This document shows positions 30,674 to 40,275 of a stretch of DNA of 64,000 nt, one piece after another (the first letter of the stretch is position 1; every line of letters starts with the position of its first letter). The DNA lies in assembly GCA_020002185.1 (NCBI GenBank), contig CM034538.1, positions 3,502,773-3,566,772 on the forward strand, given 5' to 3'. The notes beneath the pieces were generated by a model. That model searched no databases. It was given only the letters and a program-made list of their open reading frames with translations, and had not been told where the DNA came from. A program made the position numbers and the translations under genes. This DNA is from Paraescarpia echinospica. Lineage: Eukaryota; Annelida; Polychaeta; Sabellida; Siboglinidae.

Positions 30674-33149
30674 GTCTGTAGTGATTGATGACGTTTTAGA
30701 ATGTGTCACGGTAGAATTGTGTATAAACATAAACACAATATAATTGTTAGTAGTATCTAATCTATCACTAATCAACTTGAATTGGTGATCAAAAGAATTA
30801 AGAATACAAAACAATATTCCTATGTGGGGATTTTAATATAGATCTGTTAAAATACAATAATAACAATTGTACAAAACATGTTGTAGACATGCTATTCAGT
30901 TTAGGTACATATCCACTAATAGACAAGCCAAGCAGAATTACTGAATGCAGTGCAACTTTAAATGATAACATCTTTACAAATGAATTGAACATTAATATCA
31001 CTTGTGGGTTAATGATAAATGACATAAGTGATCATCTACCTGTATTTTGTATATGTCGTTATGCAAATTTAACAACAACTTCTACTAGTAAGACGCTTAG
31101 ATATGTAAGAAAATTTACTGACAGCTGCAAAGAATCTCAAAAAATTATATTTAATTAATAATTTCTGGGACAGTGTATTAAATGAAACAAATTGCCCTAT
31201 TAAGACAATATGTGCTAATACAGCTATAACCAAGAACAAACCTTGGGTAACCGGAGGCTTGCAAAATGCTTGCAAAAACAAAATTGTACAACCAATTTGT
31301 AAACCTTAGGACTAAAGAAGCTGAATATAGGTATAAAAAATACAAAAATAAACTTCTATTCTCAGATTTAGTGAGAAAGTGTTTATAATAGACTGCTGGA
31401 GAAAGAAAAAAACAACATAAAAGGTACTTGGAAAGTTTTTAATGAAATTATTAAAAAAGACATCATCACTCAAGTTACCCAAACTCATTTATTAGTAATG
31501 GTGTGACAATTACAAATAAGACAGATGTTGCTGATGGATTCAATAATTGCTTTGTAAATGTAGGACCGAATCTGGCTAAAGGCATTAATTTACCAAATGG
31601 CAATGTAAATGTACTTGATTATTTACAGAATACATCTCAAAACACTATGTTCTTGGAGGGGGTAGATGAAAATGACATAATAAGTATTGTCAGCAACAAT
31701 TAAAACACACGAAGTCTACAGGCTATGACAATATAGATATGGACATTGTTAAGAAAGTTATTTCAAACATTGTGGTTCCACATACACACATCTGTAATAG
31801 GTCTTTCAACAGTGGAGTATTTCTCAATAAAATGAAAATTGCCAAAAAAAGTGATCCCTATATTTAAAGGTGGTGAGAAAACTGTATTTACTAACTACAG
31901 ACCTGTATCTCTGCTTCCACAATTCTCAAAAATCTTAGAAAAGTTATTTAATAGTAGCCTAGACAAATGTATTGATAAATATAATATTTTAACTAGCAGT
32001 CAGTATGGATTTAGAACTGATATGTCTACATCAGGCTCTTCTAGAATTAACTGAAGAAATCACATCGGCTTTAGATCAGAAAAAGTGTACTATTGGTGTT
32101 TTTATTGATTTAAAAAAAGCATTCAACACAATAGACCATAATCTGCTATTAAGTAAATTAGAAGCTTATGGAATTAGAGGTATTGCCAATGACTGGCTAA
32201 GAGGTTAATTAATTAATAGACTACAGTATGTTAGTATTGATGACTATAACTCTGAGTTACTAAAAGTGACATGTGGGGTACCACAGGGCTCAATACTGGG
32301 CTCAAAACTATGTTATTGTATATAAATGATATTTGTAATATTTCATCAATACTAACATTTTACTGTTTGTTGATACTAATATGTTTGTCCCAGAAAGGAT
32401 CCTTTGCAGCTCAGCAAGGATATAACCATTGAGTTACAAAACTACACGTGTGGTTTTCAGTAAATAGGTTGTCTTTAAATGTAGCTAAAACAAATATATG
32501 CTGTTCACAAACCGTTGCATTAATTCAAATATCGATATAAAAATTGACAATAAGAGTTTAGACAGGGTATATGTTAGTAAGTTTTTAGGAGTCTTGGTCG
32601 ATCATAAGCTCAACTGAAAGGAGCGCGTTAGCATGATAAAATCCAAAATGTCATTATATTGTTCACTATTTCTCCATTATATATCATACTGCTGTGAAGT
32701 CTGGGGCAGTACTTATAAAACTATTGTTCACGGTGCTTTTATTTTACAGAAGAAAGTAATCAGGCTAATATGCAATGAGACTTTTTATGTCATACTAATA
32801 CATTATTTTATGATTTAGGTATACTTAAACTGACTGACATAATAAAATTGAGAATTTCTATTGTAATGTTCAAGGCTAAAAATAAGATGTCGCCGTATAA
32901 CCTTCAAGAATTATTTGCTACTAATCATGATTCAATGCATTTGAGACGTCAAAGTAAAAAAATGAAACACGTGTATGCTCGCACAACTTTTAAATATATG
33001 TGTATATCGGTATATGGGGGTTAAATTATAGAACTCCTATGATAAAAAATAACTACTTCAGCTACAATTAAAATACTAAAAACAAGACTTAAGCACTTGT
33101 TTATTAATAATTATCATGCACAAAAGTAAAACGGAACTGATGAATATAT

Positions 33150-33260
33150 GTATGCATGTGTGTATATGTATGTATATTTATATGTGTGTATGTATGTGTA
33201 TATATATATATATATATAATTATATATATATTTATATATATATACATATATATAAATGTA
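33150..33260. repeat. TA/TG-rich microsatellite in LINE 3' UTR
   Basis: Alternating TATATA and GTATGT units. Tyr/Ile/His-rich open frames on both strands here are simple-repeat artefacts. Confidence 0.85.
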
Positions 33261-33465
33261 AAAATATATTTCCATGTTGTTACCAAGGTTGTGTTTAATA
33301 TACTTGTACAAGTTATGGTCGTGTTGGGGGAAGTGATTAATAAGTACAACACTTCTATCTTCCCCCATTTCCACGTGTAAATGTTTATGTATTGTATATT
33401 GCATGTAGTTCTCTTTGTATGCATTTTCCACTTGGAAATTAACAATCAATCAATCAATCATTTCA

Positions 33466-34149
33466 TTGTGATAAGTGAGAGGAGAGTGAACAAAATATCG
33501 AGGTCATCCATATCTAGGAATGTAATTTAATGTACAGCTAGCTGATACAGGCGGTGCAAAATGTCATCCTCGCAAAACATGTTTCTTTTTTACAATTGTG
33601 TAAATAAGCATGCAGATGGTAGAATTTTCGATTAACGAACTCGTATGGAATACCTTTAAAAACACACTGTCCCAGATTTCAGGGACAACTGAAAGAGGAT
33701 TGCAACAATAACAACACCAACAATAACAACAACAAATAAATACCTGTATTTTAACCAGTTATACAAACTTGTCCCTTTAACTCATTGTACACCGAATTTA
33801 GGATCCCAAACACTTGAATTTTACTCAGATGGGCTCTTATTCATGTAAGGCATTTTTGAAAGATAGCAAATTAAATGTCGTACAACATAATATTTCTAAA
33901 ACTAATGGTTTATTACAGAAACTATGATGCAGTCCAATCAATATGACATACATAGATTACCATGGTTTCTGTAATGAGGGTATAAAGCCACGAGCTAATG
34001 ACTGGTTAGCCCTCACAATACATGTGGTACATATGTAAATTTCATGGTGCAAGTAACAATTTGTGTGATTGAAGGAAGAAGAAAAACAGCAACATGAATC
34101 ACAACAGTACTATTTTCATGAATACTTCATTTAAAATTGGAACAAAGAA
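33466..34149. other. Unassigned spacer
   Basis: A short AAC-rich microsatellite (33704-33736). Nothing else supportable. Confidence 0.4.
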
Positions 34150-35100
34150 TGCTATTTATATAAGACATTAATATAATTGACTTGCAAAAATGTATTGAGT
34201 TGACGTTTAAACGTTGCTAATGCATAATTCCAATTACAGTTCACTGTTGTCGCCGTATAGTTCCATAATTTAACACCTCGATATCTAATGGTTTTATATG
34301 ATACAGTATATATTACTTTTTTGAAATCGGCACACGTAGTAATTCTGCATTGCGTGTCCATGTTCGTTTAGTTCGTTATTTGTAATGAACATCCTTATCA
34401 TAACCGACGGAAACATAGTCTTAACGATTTTGTACATAAATAGCACAACCGCATATTCGTAGATTTTTCTTATTGGTAAAATGGAGAGCTTCTTGAAAAG
34501 TTGACCGGTGTGCGCTCTGTATGGACCTGATATAATTAACAAAATTGCATACTTTTGAATAGAGAACTAAAGTGTGTATTATAAGCTCCTCCCCACACTT
34601 CGGTACAATAAGTTGGAAATAAAAATGTATAGTATAATGCTACAAGTGATGATCTAATCAGGGTTTTTCTAGCTTTACTTATAATTCCAACAGCATCGGA
34701 TATTTTATATTTTATATACTCCATATGAAAAGACCAGGACAAATTAGCATCGAATAAAATTCCTAAGAATTTTGTATTTTCTACTTGGGTAATTTGTAGT
34801 CCATCAATAAAGATGGCAATTGGATTGGATACCTTTTTATTTACTGACTTGAAGACAATAAAATGTGTTTTACTGATATTTAAAGATAGTTTATTACTTT
34901 TTAACCAAATAACACATTTTTGCAGTCCTTGATTCATGACACTTTCTAGCTCGCTAAATCTTTTACCATTGACAAAATATTTGTATCATCAGCAAATATA
35001 ATAGGAAATAGGATACCTGATACTTTAACAATGTATAAATTAAGAATAACAGTGGCCCTATTATTGATACCTGTGGGTCACCACAGCATATAGACTGAAT
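34150..35100 (-). mobile_element. LINE reverse transcriptase C-terminal fragment
   Basis: Minus-strand frames at 34937-34536 (WLKSNKLSLNISKTHFIVF, KFLGILFDANLSW) and 34542-34152 (GPYRAHTGQLFKKLSILPI, VVLFMYKIV, then a basic C-terminal end) are the region after the palm in Jockey-superfamily elements. The palm is present only as traces upstream (35080-34950). It is related to, but distinct from, the 48780-49480 fragment. Pseudogene. Confidence 0.7.
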
Positions 35101-35534
35101 GTTCGATTATACTCCATCAAATAAAACATATAACGCGATACACCTTTGTCTGACGTGCAGCTGAAGATTTTCTCCGCTACAATGCGATACCTTTCATGGT
35201 GTATCTATCTATGCTACCAATGTGAAGATTGCAATAAGCAAAGAAGAGTAAGTTGAAAATCACGACATCGTAAAATCAACAAGTCTGCTAGTTTGTGACT
35301 TTCGCAAACTTAACATAATCGTCTCTACCTCCGAAACTACTTTAGACCTTCGGCGGTGTCGACAGAGAATAACGACTCGCTTGACTGCGCCAGTGCGACA
35401 AAGCCAATTGCATGGGGGTGGTGATTGCCGAACCATGTCATTGTCCTGGCGCGACCGTACAGAACTGCGATCCGTCATGCCTGGACGACCATATAGGCTA
35501 ACATTACTCGTTAAGCCATCAACGGCAGAGCGTC
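35101..35534. other. Unassigned, probably 5' UTR of the LINE starting at 35637
   Basis: No gene seen. It is more GC-rich than the flanks from 35260 on, as expected of an internal LINE promoter region, but this is inference. Confidence 0.3.
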
Positions 35535-35548
35535 AACACACACGCACG

Positions 35549-35634
<86 letters not shown>
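35535..35634. repeat. CA microsatellite immediately upstream of a LINE ORF1
   Basis: About 45 CA units after a few GCACAC variants, ending 3 bp before ATG 35637. Confidence 0.95.
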
Positions 35635-35635
<1 letters not shown>

Positions 35636-35636
35636 C

Positions 35637-35959
35637 ATGCCTACTTCAAAAGCTACAAAGCACAACGAATCAGAAATGAATGAAAATCTCCGATCGCTTG
35701 ACTTTCTGTGCAACTCGTTCGATGACATCAGAAAACAACACACTGCTACAGACAAGCGCACCTCCGAGTTATTGGAGGTGATCAAGGCAAAGAATGAACG
35801 CATATCGAAGCTGGAGGCTCAGGTGAATGATCTGGAGCAGAACTCAAAAAAATGTGATAATCACCGGACTGAAAATACACAGCTACGCATCGACCGCCAC
35901 TTCAACTACACCACGCATGCGCAATTCATCGTCGATTGCAGCAGTGGAAATACCGACTA
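35637..35959 (+). pseudogene. Family III LINE ORF1, 5' part (interrupted by CR1 copy B)
   Basis: ATG 35637 begins MPTSKATKHNESEMNEN, followed by a coiled coil (ERISKLEAQVNDLEQNSKK). A frameshift near 35850 moves the continuing frame (VIITGLKIHSY). At 35953-35959 it meets CCGACTA, the target duplication of the CR1 copy at 35960-40275. The reading frame resumes beyond that insertion at 40283. Confidence 0.7.
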
Positions 35960-36074
35960 TCTCTGAGCGCGAAACAATTAACAAGATTTAACAAGTTTGC
36001 CACCCAGATAATTAACTCTAGATGGCAGGTGGACAAGGAAGCCCTTTGGCTTACCGAGAGTCCGACCCTTTTAT

Positions 36075-36620
36075 CTATGTGTATCCCGCCCGTCTGAGGT
36101 ATGTGTCGATTTTATTTTTAAACATATTCACGCTACTAGCACCCACACAATCAGCAGATAATCTGTTCCATTCATTTACAGTCCTTTGTGAAAATGAAAA
36201 CTTTCTTATATCTAATCTACTCTGCTCCTTTGCTAATGTAACTTCATGTCCTCTAGTCCTTCTATATTTCTTAATTGAAACAAATATATTTCTATCAATA
36301 TTTTCATAACCATTCAATATTTTAAACACTTCTATTTGATCTCCTCTCAATCTCCTGGTCTCTAGTGTTGTTAAACTGCATTTTTTTAGGCGTATTTCGT
36401 AACTAAGATCCCTCAGTTTTGGTATCATTTTAGTTGCTCTCCTCTGCACTCTTTCTAGCATATCTATGTCCTTCCTGCGATATGGCCTCCACGCATGAAT
36501 ACAATATTCTAAATGAGGCCTAACTATTGTTTTGTACAGCGGTATTATTAGCTCTTTTTCCTTATACGTTATGTTTCGCCTAATTTTATCCAAGGATTTG
36601 ATTTCCCTTTGAAGCTGCAA
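36075..36620 (-). pseudogene. CR1 ORF2, C-terminal part after a frameshift (copy B)
   Basis: It continues ORF2 in another frame: [40 protein letters not shown], then [20 protein letters not shown] and a stop at 36075. In copy D (62082-63815) the same residues are continuous with the reverse transcriptase, so the break near 36600 is a copy-specific frameshift. Confidence 0.85.
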
Positions 36621-38973
36621 TTCCGCACTGCTCTGAAACCTTCATATCAGCACTAATGGTTAACCCTAAGTCCTTTTCTTTTACAGTAGTACTTAGTACA
36701 GTAACCCCCATTGTATATTCTACCTCTTCATTTCCATGTCCTGTGTGGAGGCATTTACATTTCCCAAAATTGAACAGCATTTGCCACTTTTCAGACCATT
36801 TGATCAACCTGTCAAGATCATCTTGTAAATGCTGTCTATCTCCACCACTTTTAATCCTTCTAAACACTTTTGTATCATCCGCAAATTTCAACACATTGCT
36901 TGTTATTTCATCATCCAAATCGTTGATATATATTAAGAATAATATAGGTCCTAATACTGATCCCTGTGGTACCCCACTCAATACCAATTTCCAGTTTGAA
37001 GCCTCCCCATCAACTACTACACGTTGTCTTCTGTCAATCAGCCATTGTTCTATCCAGTTTATTATACCATTTCCTATGCCATGGGCCTTTAGTTTCAGCA
37101 GTAATCTTAGATGAGGTACTTTGTCGAAAGCTTTTTGAAAATCTAAGTAGACGATATCTACTGGTAATCCCTCATCTACCCACTTAGTGATGTCTTCCAA
37201 AAAACATAACATATTTGTTAAGCATGACCTCGCTTTAAAAAAACCATGTTGAGATGGGTTGATCAAGTTTTGTTTAACAAGAAAATCCACCATGTGATCT
37301 TTAATTAATCTTTCTAATAATTTGCAAATCACTGATGTTAAACTCACTGGTCTATAGTTCTCTGACTTGTTTCTCGAACCTTTTTTAAATAACGGTATAA
37401 TGTTTGCCTCTTTCCATTCTAAAGGAACCACTCCCTCTTCTAATGACAAATTGAAAACTGTTGCAAACGGTACGCTAATTTGTTCTACAATTTCCAATAG
37501 TAGTTTGGGCGGAATCCCATCCACTCCAGGTGATTTATTATCCTTCATAGCCCTTATTTTCTTAGCTACCATTTCCGGGGTTACAATTAATTGTCCTAAA
37601 TAGTCTGAATCTGCCCCCTTGAACTTAGCCTCTGGTACTGGCAGTGAACTAATATCTTCCCTGGTAAACACTGAACTAAAGTACTCATTCAGGTCTTCTG
37701 CCATTAAGAATCTCTCTGATATTATATTTCCAGCACTATCTTCTAGAGGACCGACTTTATCTTGAACTTTCTGTTTGCTTCGAACATATGCATAAAAACT
37801 CTTGCTGTCATGTTTTATATTACTAGCTAATTGTTGTTCATAGCTTCTCTTTGAATTTCTAATTTCAGCTGTAGCTTGGTTAAGTGCTTCTTTATAACTG
37901 TTGTAGTCTTCATCATTTCCAGTACATCTATATGACTTCCACATCATTTGTTTATACTTAATTTTTCTAATGGCTTCTTTCGATAAGTGTTTCTTTTTGG
38001 ACCGTTTCCCTTGTTTTTTGAAAGTTACAAATTTGTCGACTATGCACTTAATTTCACTCTTTAATATATTCCAGCATTCTGTTGCTGTCTTATTTTGCAG
38101 TGTGTTATTCCAGTCTATCTTTGCTAAATATTTCCTCATGTCCTTATACCTTCCTTTGTGGAAATGTCTCCTATACTGCTTTTTACTATTCCTTTCCGAT
38201 TTTACTTTGATGGTAAAATGTATCTGGTTGTGATCGCTACTCCCCAGTGGCTCACGTATCTTGACATTGTCAACTAATTCATTCTGTGAGGACAAAACTA
38301 TGTCTAACACATTCTCACCCCTGGTTGGTTCTAGCACATGTTGAGAAAGGAAAGTATCTTGAACTAACACTAAAAACTTGTGGTCCTCACTCCCCATACT
38401 CTGAAGAGATTTCCATTGTATATGCCCGTGGTTAAAGTCCCCCATAATAATACAGTCCCGTTTGCTTACTTCCCTTATAGCGTTTTGTATTTTTTCGTTC
38501 TCTTCTATGCTTATGTTTGGACTTCGATAAACTAACCCAACTGTTAACGTTGAGTTACCTGTAACTATGTTACACCAAACAGCTTCTTCGCAATCTGCGT
38601 CTCTTTCAAATTTTATTTCATAAGCCTGGATAGATTCTTTAATATATAAAATAACTCCACCTTCCTTTCTTCCGATTCTATCTTTTCTAAACATTACATA
38701 TCCTGTCAATCCCAATTCGGCATCTGATATATCGGTGGTGGTCCAGGATTCGGTTATACCTATTATATGAGGGTCAATATCTTCTACCATAATGTTTAGT
38801 TCATTTCTTTTGTTTATTATACTCCTTGCATTTAAACACACACATTTATATCCAGCTTCAGAAGAGTTTTCCAGACTATTATTTGCTGATTTATTTGTGC
38901 TGTCTTTATCTATGCCTTCATTTTCAGGCTTTTCTGTGAGTCCCCCTTGCGAATCTAGTTTAAATAGTTGCAA
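36586..38973 (-). CDS. CR1 ORF2: endonuclease and reverse transcriptase (795 codons)
   Basis: An APE-type endonuclease nicks target DNA and the reverse transcriptase copies the element RNA at the nick. The endonuclease (about residues 42-240) shows LNARSIIN, ITESW, LVYRSPN, GDFNHG and SSDHNQIHF. A linker follows (to about 460). The reverse transcriptase (about 470-740) shows [43 protein letters not shown] and KFADDTKVF with its catalytic Asp pair. The start overlaps the ORF1 end by 19 bp in another frame, common in CR1 elements. The frame is intact until the shift near 36590, so only the C-terminal 165 residues are lost. Confidence 0.9.
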   Translation of the reverse strand: MQLFKLDSQGGLTEKPENEGIDKDSTNKSANNSLENSSEAGYKCVCLNARSIINKRNELNIMVEDIDPHIIGITESWTTTDISDAELGLTGYVMFRKDRIGRKEGGVILYIKESIQAYEIKFERDADCEEAVWCNIVTGNSTLTVGLVYRSPNISIEENEKIQNAIREVSKRDCIIMGDFNHGHIQWKSLQSMGSEDHKFLVLVQDTFLSQHVLEPTRGENVLDIVLSSQNELVDNVKIREPLGSSDHNQIHFTIKVKSERNSKKQYRRHFHKGRYKDMRKYLAKIDWNNTLQNKTATECWNILKSEIKCIVDKFVTFKKQGKRSKKKHLSKEAIRKIKYKQMMWKSYRCTGNDEDYNSYKEALNQATAEIRNSKRSYEQQLASNIKHDSKSFYAYVRSKQKVQDKVGPLEDSAGNIISERFLMAEDLNEYFSSVFTREDISSLPVPEAKFKGADSDYLGQLIVTPEMVAKKIRAMKDNKSPGVDGIPPKLLLEIVEQISVPFATVFNLSLEEGVVPLEWKEANIIPLFKKGSRNKSENYRPVSLTSVICKLLERLIKDHMVDFLVKQNLINPSQHGFFKARSCLTNMLCFLEDITKWVDEGLPVDIVYLDFQKAFDKVPHLRLLLKLKAHGIGNGIINWIEQWLIDRRQRVVVDGEASNWKLVLSGVPQGSVLGPILFLIYINDLDDEITSNVLKFADDTKVFRRIKSGGDRQHLQDDLDRLIKWSEKWQMLFNFGKCKCLHTGHGNEEVEYTMGVTVLSTTVKEKDLGLTISADMKVSEQCGIAASKGNQILG

Positions 38974-40172
38974 CCTGTCCCACTGTCAGCAGATCGCAGC
39001 AGGTTCTCTGAGAAAACTGCTGCCCCCTTTCCACTAAGATGGAGGCCATCTCTCATGTACATATCTTCCCTCCCAACAAAGTATCCCCATAAATCTGTGA
39101 ATCCCACCCCCTCTTCTTCACACATCTGCTGAACTGGTGCGTTGATCGCCATCCTCTTGCAGTTTCTATACGTTGCCCCCCTTCCTCCCATTACTGGCAA
39201 AATTCCTGACAGAATAACCTGTTCAACTCTTGTCTTCTTTAGCTTCCTCACTAACTATCTATACTTCTGTACTATCGCAGTTGTTCCCTCCCTGTCTGCA
39301 TTATTTGTTCCTACATGTAACCGTATAGACCCCCCCCTTGCCATGTCCCAATACCTTCTCTACCCTGCCAGTGACATGTTCAATTCTAGCCCCCGGTAGA
39401 CAAACAACGACGTCTTTCCCCTCGCTCAGTGTCTTGTCCGTCTTTTTCATAATGGAGTCGCCCATAAACACCATCTCTTTCCTCATTGCCACCTCAATCA
39501 CTGCTTTAGAATAGCTCCTTCTTCGGTTTGCATCTGTCTGGTTGTTGTCTTCCCCCCCTGTCGTCTTCTCTCCTGTCCCATTCTCTTCCGATCCATTCTT
39601 TCCTGTCGCTTTTTCTCTTGTCACCTTTCCTCCAGCGTCCCTTTTATCGACTTCTCTTCTATCACATTTGCTCTCACTTCCTTTCGTCCCTTCATCTTTC
39701 GTCCCATCTCATTTTCTTCTTTCCTCTCCCGTCCCATCTTCCCTCCCTCCTTCTCTACGGTCATTTTCTTCCCTGTCACCTTCACGCTTGTCACGTTTTC
39801 TGTTGTCGATTTTCCAATGTCTTCCCCTCCGATCACCTTCCCTCCTCTCAATCTCCTTTCATCAGTTTTCTTGCCACTGCTATTCTCCTTCAGTCTTGCA
39901 GTATTCTCACCTCTCTCCCTGCCGTCTCTCTCCATTCGACCTGCCTCCTTGCTAATTCCCATCTCCATTCCCTTCACAATATCTGTCAACCTAACTATCT
40001 CCTTCTGCAGACACTCCACCTTCCAACACCCAATGCACTGAAAGGTGAATCCTTCCTCCATGGTTTCTGCCCATGACTTCCCACAGCCGGACAATGCAAA
40101 ATCTACCCAGCTGTGGCAGTGATCACACACCAAGTGTCGCTTTGCCTTCACTTGCCGTTTGCAAGGCGCCAT
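38955..40172 (-). pseudogene. CR1 ORF1: PHD-like finger, charged linker and SGNH esterase, frameshifted
   Basis: ORF1 of the PHD/esterase type known in CR1-like LINEs. Piece 1, 40172-39621: MAPCKRQVKAKRHLVCDHCH with CxxC pairs (CDHCHSW, CIGCWKVEC), a coiled coil and a Lys/Glu linker. Piece 2, 39624-39301: esterase block I MGDSIM. Piece 3, 39251-38955: YMRDGLHLSGKGAAVF with the Asp-His pair. The pieces are in different frames, with block III lost between 39340 and 39250. The role proposed for the family is RNA-particle or lipid/ester interaction and is unsettled. Confidence 0.85.
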
Positions 40173-40275
40173 ATCCCGATCAGAATTTATCTAATAACTT
40201 AACTAACTTAGTCTTTATAAAGACTGTTTCCTGTGTACTACAGCACACTTTAGGTTACAAATTTCAGTTACACAG

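Larger units (their letters stand above)
29195..33465 (+). mobile_element. Family III LINE copy, broken, carrying a nested MITE
   Basis: ORF2 in pieces. The endonuclease N-terminus is at 29449-29835 (YFNARSI, IAISETW). It is interrupted by the MITE at 29891-30673 and resumes at about 30682 (DVLECVTVEL), then 30820-31100 (DNIFTNELN, SDHLPVFCIC). The linker is at 31180-31700. Reverse transcriptase lies at 31839-32360 (FTNYRPVSLLPQFSK, FIDLKKAFNTIDHN, a GSILGSK variant of the usual GSILGP). The C-terminal part is at 32560-33010. The 3' UTR has a GGGGGAAG/CTTCCCCC hairpin (33326-33366) and an AATC-type tandem tail at 33445-33465. Many stops and shifts. Confidence 0.8.
35960..40275 (-). mobile_element. 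CR1-family LINE, near full-length (copy B), with target duplication
   Basis: About 4.3 kb. Minus-strand order: about 100-bp 5' leader, ORF1 (40172-38955, frameshifted), ORF2 (38973-36075, one shift), then a short 3' UTR ending in repeated AATCTTGTT-type motifs. The 7-bp direct repeat CCGACTA at 35953-35959 and 40276-40282 is the probable target duplication. Joining the flanks there keeps the host LINE's ORF1 in frame, which confirms the boundaries. This is the reference copy for the fragments at 2941-5015, 19786, 53375, 58567 and 60563. Confidence 0.9.

Noticed and set aside
33104..33449. Tyr/Ile/His-rich ORFs near 33.2 kb and 59.6-59.9 kb
   Set aside because: Translations of TA/TG microsatellites.
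39528..40076. Ser/Leu/Pro-rich proteins on the + strand (and the like at 4277-4677 on -)
   Set aside because: They are antisense mirrors of the Lys/Glu/Gly-rich CR1 ORF1 linker.
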